Shown: piece by piece, positions 26,971 through 34,480 of the stretch | How the letters are laid out: each line of letters starts with the position of its first letter | How positions within the stretch are numbered: position 1 is the stretch's first letter | DNA from: JACPVF01 sp964502095 | Lineage (GTDB): Bacteria; Chloroflexota; Anaerolineae; Anaerolineales; Villigracilaceae | NCBI GenBank assembly: GCA_964502095.1 | Contig: CAZCUF010000001.1 | Coordinates: forward strand, 1-64,000 | Direction: 5' to 3' | DNA length: 64,000 nt | The notes under the pieces: model-generated | Told to the model about the DNA's origin: nothing | The model's input: the letters and a program-made list of their open reading frames with translations, nothing else | Databases searched by the model: none | Program-made: the position numbers and the translations under genes

Positions 26971-27507
26971 TCATTTCCAATTAATGGCAACCTTCAGTTT
27001 GCTGCCGAGTTTCGAATAATAGTGAACAAACCCGTTTGCTTTCCCAAACTCGTAAATACGTTTTGTGATCTCCACGTCCGCTTTGCAATATTCAGCCACT
27101 TTCTCCAACTCGCCCTGCCGGAACCATTGCACGCTTTGCAAGCCGTCTGCAGTTTTCGATTCGCCCAGCGTGGCCTTCGCAATCGAATCCAAGCTGAGAC
27201 GAAAACCGAGTGTGCGAAAAATATCAGCCAGCATATCTGTAGTGCGAAAGGCGCGAAAGTTCTCCTGCGGCGTGTAGGGTTTTAAAACTTCGTAATCGAA
27301 ATTAATAATATTGAAACCGATCACGCGTTCGGCGGATTTCAATTCCGCAACCAACGCGGCCGCGTCCTTCTCCCAATAGACAGCGAAATCATTGCGCGCC
27401 GCAGACCAGGTCACGCCGCAAGCCAGTCCCAGCCTGGCGATTCCCTCGCGGCCGCCCACCTCGTCAAACGTGCGCTGGGTTTCGAGATCGAAAAAGACCG
27501 GGTTCAT
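26971..27507 (-). CDS. DEDD-type 3'-5' exonuclease-like protein (RNase H fold)
   Basis: A 178-residue protein with exonuclease motifs: FFDLET (Exo I), GFNIINFDYEVL (Exo II) and YCKADVEITKRIYE (Exo III). This is the stand-alone RNase_H_2 / YprB-like group, often found with helicases. Metal-binding acidic residues are all present, so activity is likely, but substrate (DNA or RNA) is unknown. It sits between cca and a hydrolase in the minus-strand cluster; tRNA 3'-end trimming is conceivable from that context only. Confidence 0.7.
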   Translation of the reverse strand: MNPVFFDLETQRTFDEVGGREGIARLGLACGVTWSAARNDFAVYWEKDAAALVAELKSAERVIGFNIINFDYEVLKPYTPQENFRAFRTTDMLADIFRTLGFRLSLDSIAKATLGESKTADGLQSVQWFRQGELEKVAEYCKADVEITKRIYEFGKANGFVHYYSKLGSKLKVAINWK

Positions 27508-27550
27508 AAAATTTCTTCTTTCATATTTTCAAATCGAAAATCATGGAGTT

Positions 27551-29236
27551 TCACTTATGCGTGGCGTCCATTTTATCGCCGTTTTCCTTCAGCCAGGCGC
27601 GGGCAAAGTCGAGAGCCTGTTCGCGCGTCGCTATTGCGCCGATCGCCTGCGATTCACGGATCGCATCCAGCAGTTGACCGATAACCGGTCCCGGCTCCAC
27701 ATGTAATTCCGTTATCAGGTCGCGGCCGTCCAACAGGCGCGGCGGCGCGATTGTTTCCTGCGGCTTCTCCCAATAATTCTCGAGCAGAGTCCGCGCGGTT
27801 TCCAACGCGGCGACCCAGGTTTCCTGTTTCAGGTTTTGTTCGCGGGTCGCGCGCAGATCCGCCAATCCTAGCAGAACTAAATCCACTCCGGCCTCGCCGC
27901 TATCGCGGAAAAAGCGATAAATTGCCTTGCGTGATGCCGAACGCTTCTCTCCTTCCAGGCGACTCGTGAACGAATGAAAGCGCATGTGCTGGGCAATAAT
28001 GGTCTTCACGCGTTGAATCTCATCGTTGCTCAAATGAAATGCGCGGGCGCGCCGCGCGGCGATCCGCGCGCCCTGCTGATCGTGATCGAAGAATCGCACG
28101 CGGCCTCCGGCCTCAACCGTACGCGTCTGCGGTTTCGCCACATCGTGATATAACGCCGCAAAAAACAGCAGTGCGCGCATCGAACGATCCGCGTTCAACG
28201 ATTCCGCAAAATGTTCCGCGAACTGTTGACGATAACGGCCGATATGTAAAGTCAACAAACCGGTCAGCAGGTCGCCTTTCGCGTCCGTATCGAAATCCAA
28301 CACCAGCGCGGCCATGATCGACTCCAAATAGCGGAGCGCCGTCAGAGTGTGCAACCAGACATCGTACACATGCGGCGCAGATTGTTCAACGCCTTTCAGC
28401 GCGGTCAGTTCCGGCAGGAGATATGGAAGGACTCCCAAAATCTCCAGCGCGCGGATGGACGCCTCCGCTTTCGGGCCTTCCAGTATTTTGAACAATTCAT
28501 CGCGTTGACGTTCCGGCGAGACCCGGTCAATCCGCCCCGCGGCCTGCTTCATCAGCCCGCGCGTTTCCTTCTCGATTTGGAATCCCAGTTCTGCGGCCAT
28601 GCGGACCGCGCGCAGTACGCGGATCGGATCGTCCAACAAGGCCGTCTGCGAGGCGGCGCGAATCCGTCCCGCGCGAATATCCGGCGCGCCTTCGAGCGGA
28701 TCGAGAATCGTGTCGGCGCGCAAATCGTACGCCAGCGCGTTAATCGTAAAATCGCGGGCGCGCAGATCGGATTCCAGGTCCGAACCGGCGCGGAAAGAAG
28801 CAAAATCAAGGAATGTGCGCGAGCGGTCTTCGTCGGTCACAATGACGCGCGCCGTATCGTGTTCATCGTCTAGGATCACAAAATCGGCGGCAAGGGCGCG
28901 GGCAACCTGCCGGGCAAAGGCAATGCCTTTCGCAGGCAGGGCAAAGTCAAGGTCCCGCGCGAAGCGCCCCAGCAACAGATCGCGCACTGCGCCGCCGACG
29001 AGATAAATTTCCCCATCCGGCAATGCGGTGCGGACTTTGTCAACCAGCGGAGGCAGAGGAAATTCAGTGGGCATATAAACGATCTCGGGAGTTTCTTTGT
29101 GTCGGCTGGATTGGGCCGCGCGGCGGGCGAGTTCGGGTGTGCCGCCTTGCGCGATGATCCGCCCATGTAGACGCGCAACCCAGCGACCGGCGTACGAGGT
29201 TCGAGGCTGATCGTCTTGCATGAGCAGTTGACTCAC
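27551..29236 (-). CDS. cca: CCA tRNA nucleotidyltransferase / poly(A) polymerase family with HD domain
   Basis: This class II nucleotidyltransferase adds or repairs the CCA end of tRNA. Visible features are LVGGAVRDLLLG, the catalytic DLDFAL, RDFTINALAYDL, RAVRMAAELGF (RNA-binding head), and an HD phosphohydrolase part (LFFAALYHDVAKPQT). An unusual N-terminal piece of about 50 residues (RTSYAGRWVARLHGRII...) looks like a small DUF5678-type domain. At 561 residues it is long for the family. The start overlaps the hpt stop (ATGA). Confidence 0.85.
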   Translation of the reverse strand: MSQLLMQDDQPRTSYAGRWVARLHGRIIAQGGTPELARRAAQSSRHKETPEIVYMPTEFPLPPLVDKVRTALPDGEIYLVGGAVRDLLLGRFARDLDFALPAKGIAFARQVARALAADFVILDDEHDTARVIVTDEDRSRTFLDFASFRAGSDLESDLRARDFTINALAYDLRADTILDPLEGAPDIRAGRIRAASQTALLDDPIRVLRAVRMAAELGFQIEKETRGLMKQAAGRIDRVSPERQRDELFKILEGPKAEASIRALEILGVLPYLLPELTALKGVEQSAPHVYDVWLHTLTALRYLESIMAALVLDFDTDAKGDLLTGLLTLHIGRYRQQFAEHFAESLNADRSMRALLFFAALYHDVAKPQTRTVEAGGRVRFFDHDQQGARIAARRARAFHLSNDEIQRVKTIIAQHMRFHSFTSRLEGEKRSASRKAIYRFFRDSGEAGVDLVLLGLADLRATREQNLKQETWVAALETARTLLENYWEKPQETIAPPRLLDGRDLITELHVEPGPVIGQLLDAIRESQAIGAIATREQALDFARAWLKENGDKMDATHK

Positions 29237-29790
29237 TCGGACGGTTTGTATTTATGCAGGTCAACGACTCCGACGAAGGGAAGGTTGCGATAATATTCGT
29301 CGAGGTCGAGGCCATATCCAAAGACGAATTTATTAGGGATCGTAAAACCGCAATAATGGATCGGCACGTATGATTCGCGCCGCTCCGCTTTATTAAGCAG
29401 GGCGCAAACCTTGAGCGTCTTCGGCTGGCGCGTGCCCAGCAACTCCAGCACCGAGGCGATTGTGCGCCCGGAATCGATAATATCCTCCACCAGCAAAACA
29501 TCCTTGCCGCGGATGTCCATTTGCAGGTCGAGAGTGACGCGTGCAAAACCGCTCGATGCGCGCGCGCCCACACCGTAGGAAGAAACTGCCATGAAGTCCA
29601 TCATGTGCGGAATGGTGATCTTGCGGCTGAGATCCACCAGAAAGGGGACGCCGCCGCGCAGGATGCAGATCAACAGCAGGTTATCATCGGGATAATCCGC
29701 GCTGATCTGCGCGCCCAACTCGGCAATGCGCTTTTTCAAAGTGGGTTCGTCGATCAGAATTTCCGTGAGAACTTCTTTATAATCCTGCAT
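29233..29790 (-). CDS. hpt: hypoxanthine phosphoribosyltransferase
   Basis: This enzyme salvages hypoxanthine and guanine to IMP and GMP using PRPP. The 185 residues include the early ILRGGVPF loop, the flexible SSYG region, the PRPP motif VEDIIDSGRT and the C-terminal FVFGYGLDLDEYYRNLP purine loop. Length and motifs are standard. It lies between tdk and cca and overlaps cca by four bases. Confidence 0.93.
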   Translation of the reverse strand: MQDYKEVLTEILIDEPTLKKRIAELGAQISADYPDDNLLLICILRGGVPFLVDLSRKITIPHMMDFMAVSSYGVGARASSGFARVTLDLQMDIRGKDVLLVEDIIDSGRTIASVLELLGTRQPKTLKVCALLNKAERRESYVPIHYCGFTIPNKFVFGYGLDLDEYYRNLPFVGVVDLHKYKPSE

Positions 29791-29841
29791 TCACACCTTC
29801 AAAAAAATTTTGTGATTATTTCCTGCATTTTTATGAATCAA

Positions 29842-30411
29842 TTAGCGCGGGACTTCGTGATGCAAACGACAGCGCGCTTCATATAACTCGGATGCACCGA
29901 CAATCACCACCGGATCGTTATAACGGGCGGGTTTGCCATTGACGAGGCGCTGGGTGCGCGAAGCCTCCTCCCCGCACACCATGCAAATGGCGTGCAGTTT
30001 ATCCACGCGTTCGGCCTGGGACATCAATAACGGCATGGGGCCAAACGGTTCGCCGCGGAAATCCATATCGAGGCCGGCGATCAGGACGCGCAGGCCGCGC
30101 CCAGCCAGTTCCTGCACGGCGTCCACGATTTCAGAATCGAAGAATTGCGCCTCGTCGATGCCAACGACCGTTGTGTCTGATTCTAATTTCGGATGAATAT
30201 CAACCGCCCGCTCAACGGGAAGCGCGTCGAAATCGGCCCCGGCGTGCGAGGTGACTTTCTCCACCGCGTAACGAACGTCAATGGCGGGCTTGAACACCTG
30301 CACTTTTTGTTTGGCGATCTTGGCCCGCACCAGGCGTCGAATCAATTCATCCGTCTTGCCGCTGAACATCGAACCGCATACAACCTCGATCGAACCGTGA
30401 GTATGTTTCAT
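29842..30411 (-). CDS. tdk: thymidine kinase (type II)
   Basis: This enzyme phosphorylates thymidine for nucleotide salvage. The P-loop GSMFSGKTDELIRR is at residue 12, GIDEAQFFD carries the Mg site, and CMVCGEEASRTQRLV with a later CRLHH supplies the zinc ligands and lasso. The 189-residue length is normal. Together with hpt it makes a nucleotide-salvage pair downstream of the ribosomal protein genes. Confidence 0.95.
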   Translation of the reverse strand: MKHTHGSIEVVCGSMFSGKTDELIRRLVRAKIAKQKVQVFKPAIDVRYAVEKVTSHAGADFDALPVERAVDIHPKLESDTTVVGIDEAQFFDSEIVDAVQELAGRGLRVLIAGLDMDFRGEPFGPMPLLMSQAERVDKLHAICMVCGEEASRTQRLVNGKPARYNDPVVIVGASELYEARCRLHHEVPR

Positions 30412-30452
30412 AATCTCCTCGCGTCATCGCGGGCGCGGATGACGTTGCTCAA

Positions 30453-30490
30453 TAAAAAACTGGCATGACACGCAGGCGCGTCATGCCAGT
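30453..30490 (-). terminator. intrinsic terminator after rpmE
   Basis: An 11-bp stem (ACTGGCATGAC with GTCATGCCAGT) is followed on the minus strand by TTTTTATT. It separates the ribosomal protein genes from tdk. Confidence 0.85.
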
Positions 30491-30523
30491 AAGTTTACCT
30501 TGAGATTTCAAGGTGCGCAAATC

Positions 30524-30994
30524 CTAGGCGGCGGCCGCCTCAGGCACCTCGTAACCGAGCGCGCGTAATTTCTTTTTGGCTCCGGTCAATGCAGATTGAG
30601 CGAAGTTGGGGATCGCCAGCATGGCCGCATCGCCTTCAGCGAGCTTCTCCAGCAGTTGCGCGACTGTTTTAATGCCGGCCTTCTTGAGGGCCTCCGTGGC
30701 GCGGGCGGAAAGCTCCAGATCGGCAATCGGTCTATCCGGAGAGGACTTAGCCGCTTCGCGCGCCTGCTGAACTTCCACGTGAGCCTGGCGAGCCTGTAGC
30801 TTCTTATAGAAGCGGTCCACCTGACCTTCGATATCAATAATGCGCGAAGCCTCACCGCTGAAAAACGGATGGCAGTTGGAGCAAATGTCCACGCGCAGTT
30901 CTTTTTTGGTGGAGCCCGTTGTCCAGGTGTTGCCGCATGAAGCGCAAGTCACCTTCGCATCGGGATAATAAGTGGGATGAATATCGGCTTTCAT
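30524..30994 (-). CDS. rpmE: ribosomal protein L31 fused to an RNA-polymerase alpha-CTD-like domain
   Basis: Residues 1-75 are a zinc-binding (C+) L31: MKADIHPTYYPDAKVTC, CASC and CSNCHPFFSG. L31 normally ends near residue 75, but this protein has 156 residues. After a charged linker, residues about 90-152 (PIADLELSARATEALKKAGI, then AIPNFAQSALTGAKKKL) closely follow the RpoA C-terminal domain (PVDDLELTVRS..., TPNLGKKSLTEIKDVL), a helix-hairpin-helix DNA-binding fold. The stop is not preceded by any frameshift, so the fusion is intact. It lies ten bases downstream of rpmA. Confidence 0.9.
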   Translation of the reverse strand: MKADIHPTYYPDAKVTCASCGNTWTTGSTKKELRVDICSNCHPFFSGEASRIIDIEGQVDRFYKKLQARQAHVEVQQAREAAKSSPDRPIADLELSARATEALKKAGIKTVAQLLEKLAEGDAAMLAIPNFAQSALTGAKKKLRALGYEVPEAAAA

Positions 30995-31003
30995 TTCTAT
31001 TCC

Positions 31004-31261
31004 TTACTCGACCTGCGGCACAACGTTCACACGCTTGCGTCCGCGCACCAAATCGAATACCACCACACCGTCGATGGTGGCAAATAACGTATCGTCCTTG
31101 CCCGCCAGCACATTTAAACCGGGTTTGATCCGGGTGCCGCGCTGACGTATGAGGATATTCCCCGCCAACACATATTGACCGGCATAGCGCTTCACACCCA
31201 GGCGCTGGGAATTGCTATCACGTCCGTTGCGGCTTGAGCCGCCGCCTTTTTTATGTGCCAT
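31004..31261 (-). CDS. rpmA: 50S ribosomal protein L27
   Basis: An 85-residue L27, whose N-terminal tail reaches the peptidyl-transferase centre. MAHKKGGGSSRNGRDSNSQ is the standard uncleaved N-terminus, without the extra Firmicutes leader that needs processing. RQRGTRIKPG is also conserved. It lies 12 nt after rplU in the usual rplU-rpmA order. Confidence 0.97.
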   Translation of the reverse strand: MAHKKGGGSSRNGRDSNSQRLGVKRYAGQYVLAGNILIRQRGTRIKPGLNVLAGKDDTLFATIDGVVVFDLVRGRKRVNVVPQVE

Positions 31262-31273
31262 TTCTACCTCACA

Positions 31274-31813
31274 CTACTTCTTGGTTGTTTTCTTGGTCGT
31301 CGTGGATTTCTTCGCGGGCGACTTGGCGGTTGACTTCTTGGCGGGAGCGGCTTTCTTGGCTGTGGATTTAGTTGCCGCTTCTTTCGCCGCCTTGACCGGT
31401 TTCTCGACTTTGGAAGTTTTCTTCGCCGGGGTCTTCACTTCAACTTCCTTTTCAGCAACCGGCTCTTCCACTTTCTTCTCGACTATACGCTTCTCGCCGG
31501 GCCGGCCGATGAAATCCACCATCAAGCGCGTATACTGCTGACGATGTCCGCCCTTCACACGGATGCGTTTCTTCGGACGATATTTGAAGGAAATAACCTT
31601 GGGGCCTTTGATGTGAGCCAGCACCGTTGCTTTCACCTGAATGCCGCTCACAATCGGAGTTCCAATCAACACCTCGTCGCCATCGCCCATAAACAGGACG
31701 CGCTCAAGGTCGAATTGCTTACCCGCTTCCACGGGCAGGCGGTCCACTTCGATGGTTCCGCCTTCGACGGCTCGAAATTGCTTGCCGCCGCTTTCAACAA
31801 TCGCATATCTCAT
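31274..31813 (-). CDS. rplU: 50S ribosomal protein L21 with histone-like C-terminal tail
   Basis: The first 105 residues (MRYAIVESGGKQFRA ... KKRIRVKGGHRQQYTRL) are canonical L21, which binds 23S rRNA. A tail of about 75 residues rich in Lys, Ala, Thr and Pro (AKKAAPAKKST, SPAKKSTTTKK) follows, much like a histone H1 tail. The ATG at 31813 has GGAG at suitable spacing; an ATG six codons earlier overlaps that site. It is the first gene of a long minus-strand cluster from a consensus promoter. Confidence 0.95.
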   Translation of the reverse strand: MRYAIVESGGKQFRAVEGGTIEVDRLPVEAGKQFDLERVLFMGDGDEVLIGTPIVSGIQVKATVLAHIKGPKVISFKYRPKKRIRVKGGHRQQYTRLMVDFIGRPGEKRIVEKKVEEPVAEKEVEVKTPAKKTSKVEKPVKAAKEAATKSTAKKAAPAKKSTAKSPAKKSTTTKKTTKK

Positions 31814-31906
31814 TTCATTTTCTCCAGTCATTCACTTCACCGCGTGCCTGCGGGTATTCTTCTACCATCGCCTGCGGGCGGGGAAGCTGGGCTTTTACAT
31901 ACATCC

Positions 31907-31930
31907 GCCCCGGAAAATAACTGCCGGGGC
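31907..31930 (-). promoter_or_regulatory. hairpin in the rplU leader
   Basis: A 7-bp stem (GCCCCGG / CCGGGGC) with a 10-nt loop lies just downstream of the predicted start site in the 124-nt rplU leader. Leaders of L21 operons are autoregulatory in some bacteria, so this could be an operator, but I see no confirmed motif. Confidence 0.35.
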
Positions 31931-31943
31931 AGAAGCGGACGAT

Positions 31944-31972
31944 ATTATACATACGGGCAGGCTTTGTGTCAA
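31944..31972 (-). promoter_or_regulatory. consensus sigma-70 promoter of the rplU-rpmA-rpmE cluster
   Basis: On the minus strand a perfect TTGACA (31972-31967) and a perfect TATAAT (31949-31944) are separated by 17 bases. This is the strongest promoter seen in the window and fits ribosomal protein expression. Confidence 0.9.
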
Positions 31973-32023
31973 CGGTCACAGCGGAGGGATTCCCACCCCA
32001 TCGGCTTCATGAAATAATCCCGA

Positions 32024-32052
32024 TTGACAAACAGCTTTGCATCGTATATGCT
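32024..32052 (+). promoter_or_regulatory. promoter of the sppA-like operon
   Basis: TTGACA (32024-32029) and TATGCT (32047-32052) are separated by 17 bases, with +1 near 32059 and a 45-nt leader that carries AAGGAG. Confidence 0.65.
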
Positions 32053-32103
32053 GAACATGGCTGTACGCCCAATGCAATTGCAACTCAATACAAAGGAGAG
32101 ACT

Positions 32104-32976
32104 ATGAAAGTGCCCGAGCTGAAATGGAAACAGGTACAACGCGGGCTGTTATGGATTGCACTGCCGCTCCTGATCGGCATTCTTATAGCCTCAGCCATTC
32201 CCAGGCCTGTGATCGGTGTAATCCACTTGAACGATGCCATCTACGCCGTAACCAGCCGCACCCTCATCGCGCAGATAGACTACGCCATGGAACATCCCGA
32301 AATACAGGCAGTGGTGCTGGCGTTGGACAGCCCCGGCGGAACCGTCGTCGATACCGAAGCGGTTTATATGGAATTGTCCAAACTACGCGCCCGCAAACCC
32401 GTGGTCACTGCCGTGAATGGCATGGCGGCCAGCGGCGCTTATTATCTATCCTCCGGCACCGATTATATTTTTGCCAAGCCGACTTCCGAAGTGGGCAATA
32501 TCGGCGTGATCGGATACTTGCCGCCGATCCCCTTCATTTACGAGGAAATCATTTCCACCGGCCCTTATAAACTGTGGGGCTCGCCGCGTGACACCTATCT
32601 GCGCGAGATCGAGATGATCAAACAGGGCTTCTTCCAGGCAGTGACTCTCGGCCGCGGCGACCGGCTGAAAGCGGGACCAGATACCATTTTACGGGGCCAA
32701 ATTTGGACGGGGACCGAAGCGTTGAAGCTCGGGATCATCGATCAAATCGGGACAGAATCCGACGCGGTCCTCAAGGCCGCGCAACTGGCAAAGATCAAAC
32801 ATTACAGCACAGTGGATTTGCTTTCGCTGGCAGTATCGGACGAAACGAGGGCAGATTTCACTAATAAATTCTTTGCTGACGATTCCCAGGTTGGGAATCT
32901 CCCCTATCCGGCTCAACCGGGACTTTATATGCTCTTTATCCCGCCATTGCCAACACAGGCACAGGAGGCGCGATGA
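32104..32976 (+). CDS. signal peptide peptidase SppA-like serine protease
   Basis: A 290-residue membrane-anchored protease of the ClpP-fold S49 family, which degrades cleaved signal peptides. One N-terminal helix (about 15-35) is followed by a single S49 domain: LALDSPGGTVVDTEA, the catalytic Ser in NGMAASGAYYLSS, a Lys in the following region, and GQIWTGTEALKLGIID. Single-domain forms act as oligomers. The ATG at 32104 follows AAGGAG; longer upstream frames would include the promoter. Its stop overlaps the next gene's ATG. Confidence 0.88.
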   Translation: MKVPELKWKQVQRGLLWIALPLLIGILIASAIPRPVIGVIHLNDAIYAVTSRTLIAQIDYAMEHPEIQAVVLALDSPGGTVVDTEAVYMELSKLRARKPVVTAVNGMAASGAYYLSSGTDYIFAKPTSEVGNIGVIGYLPPIPFIYEEIISTGPYKLWGSPRDTYLREIEMIKQGFFQAVTLGRGDRLKAGPDTILRGQIWTGTEALKLGIIDQIGTESDAVLKAAQLAKIKHYSTVDLLSLAVSDETRADFTNKFFADDSQVGNLPYPAQPGLYMLFIPPLPTQAQEAR

Positions 32977-34412
32977 ACCGCAAATGGATTTGGCTGGCGT
33001 TGTTCTTCTTTCTTCTGCCGATCGCAGGACGCGTGTTATGGTTCTACTCGGGCATTCCCACCCGGGCCGCGGTAAAAACTCCGGATTATAAAGACATGGC
33101 CATGCCGCTTGCGCCGCTGAGCACGCCGCGCGCCGCCGAACAAATTACCCCGCTGGGCGGCGTGGTTGTTTTTGATGTGGCGCACGCGAATCAATATCAG
33201 CCGGGCGAAGTGCAAAAATTGACCGATGAATTGGAACGGCGCGGTGGAAGCATTGAATATGACACTGCGACAGGCGCGCTCGCAACCCGCCTGAAATATG
33301 CCAGCGCGTATGTGATTATTTCTCCTGCCATAGGTTTCACTCCCGATGAGATTCGCGTAATTACGGCCTTCACGGAAAAGGGCGGGCGACTGCTGGTCTT
33401 TACCGACGCAACGCGCGGTTCGCTCTCAGTGGATTTCATCACCGGCTCGCAAACAATGTTTCCGGACGCGAACGCCGTCAATCCACTGCTGGCGTCCTTC
33501 GATATAACTGTCAACAACGATTATCTCTATAACCTCGTCAAGAATGAAGGCAACTTTCGAAATGTGTTCTTCGACCAATTCAATAAAAACGAATTGACCT
33601 TCGGCTTGAAGGAGGTCGCGTTGTACGGAACGCATTCGGTCGCATCGGACTCGGGGCAGATTCTGCTCTTAAACGGCGACCAGACTCTCACGTCACTGAC
33701 GGACGCGCAGAATCCAGCGGCGGGCGGCGCGGTTCTCAATTCAGACGGCAACGTCCTGGTTTTTGGAGACTTCACCTTCCTCTCCGTCCCCTACAACGAT
33801 GTGGCCGATAACGCCACCCTGACTGCAAATATCGCCGACTTTGCATTGGGCGGAACGCGCCAACATACGCTGGCAGATTTCCCCTATTTATTCAACGGGA
33901 AAAGCGTGCAAGTCTTCCCCACTTCCAACGTGCAAATGACCGCGGAAATGGTCAGCGCGTTGGGCAATCTGCAAACATCGCTGAAGGTCAACAACGCCAA
34001 TCTGCAAGTGACCGATCAGACTCCAAAAGGCGACGCGATCATCCTGGGCACATTTGCCGCCAGCGACGATCTGCTTCCATTCCTAAAACCGTTCGACTTG
34101 ACTCTCGATGAATCCGCCGAATATCTGGAACTGCCCAACTTCGGAAAAGTCGGCACAACCGGGAATGGTTTATTATTGTTCAAAGCGGGTCAAAGCGGAA
34201 ATACAATAACGCTTCTCGCCGGCACACAGGACGATCTCACTACATTGATCGCCATGGTTGCAGGCGGCGATTTATCCAACTGCATCTTGCAGGACGATCT
34301 CAGCGTATGCAGTATCGGCAGTGGGAGCAGTTTCTCTGTTGAATCGACTCCCGAAGAAGAGCCGCCCGCCTTCGAGTCAACGCCCACACCAGTCCCAACT
34401 CCATCAGGCTAG
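32973..34412 (+). CDS. DUF4350-type membrane-anchored protein
   Basis: A 479-residue protein with one N-terminal membrane helix, then a DUF4350-like domain: GGVVVFDVAHANQYQPGEV, and an Asp/Gly-rich segment GGRLLVFTDATRG reminiscent of GATase-like sugar-binding folds. A large extracytoplasmic region and an acidic Pro/Glu C-terminus follow. The function is unknown. The four-base overlap with the SppA-like gene suggests they work together at the membrane surface. A hairpin terminator follows. Confidence 0.7.
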   Translation: MNRKWIWLALFFFLLPIAGRVLWFYSGIPTRAAVKTPDYKDMAMPLAPLSTPRAAEQITPLGGVVVFDVAHANQYQPGEVQKLTDELERRGGSIEYDTATGALATRLKYASAYVIISPAIGFTPDEIRVITAFTEKGGRLLVFTDATRGSLSVDFITGSQTMFPDANAVNPLLASFDITVNNDYLYNLVKNEGNFRNVFFDQFNKNELTFGLKEVALYGTHSVASDSGQILLLNGDQTLTSLTDAQNPAAGGAVLNSDGNVLVFGDFTFLSVPYNDVADNATLTANIADFALGGTRQHTLADFPYLFNGKSVQVFPTSNVQMTAEMVSALGNLQTSLKVNNANLQVTDQTPKGDAIILGTFAASDDLLPFLKPFDLTLDESAEYLELPNFGKVGTTGNGLLLFKAGQSGNTITLLAGTQDDLTTLIAMVAGGDLSNCILQDDLSVCSIGSGSSFSVESTPEEEPPAFESTPTPVPTPSG

Positions 34413-34431
34413 CACACAGCGCGTTACTGAC

Positions 34432-34464
34432 ATTTGGAGCGGACATACGTCCGCTCCAAATTTT
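34432..34464 (+). terminator. palindromic terminator after the DUF4350 gene
   Basis: A 13-bp perfect stem (ATTTGGAGCGGAC / GTCCGCTCCAAAT) with a 4-nt loop is followed by TTTT. The next gene starts 17 bases later. Confidence 0.75.
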
Positions 34465-34480
34465 GTGGGAAAATAAGGGC

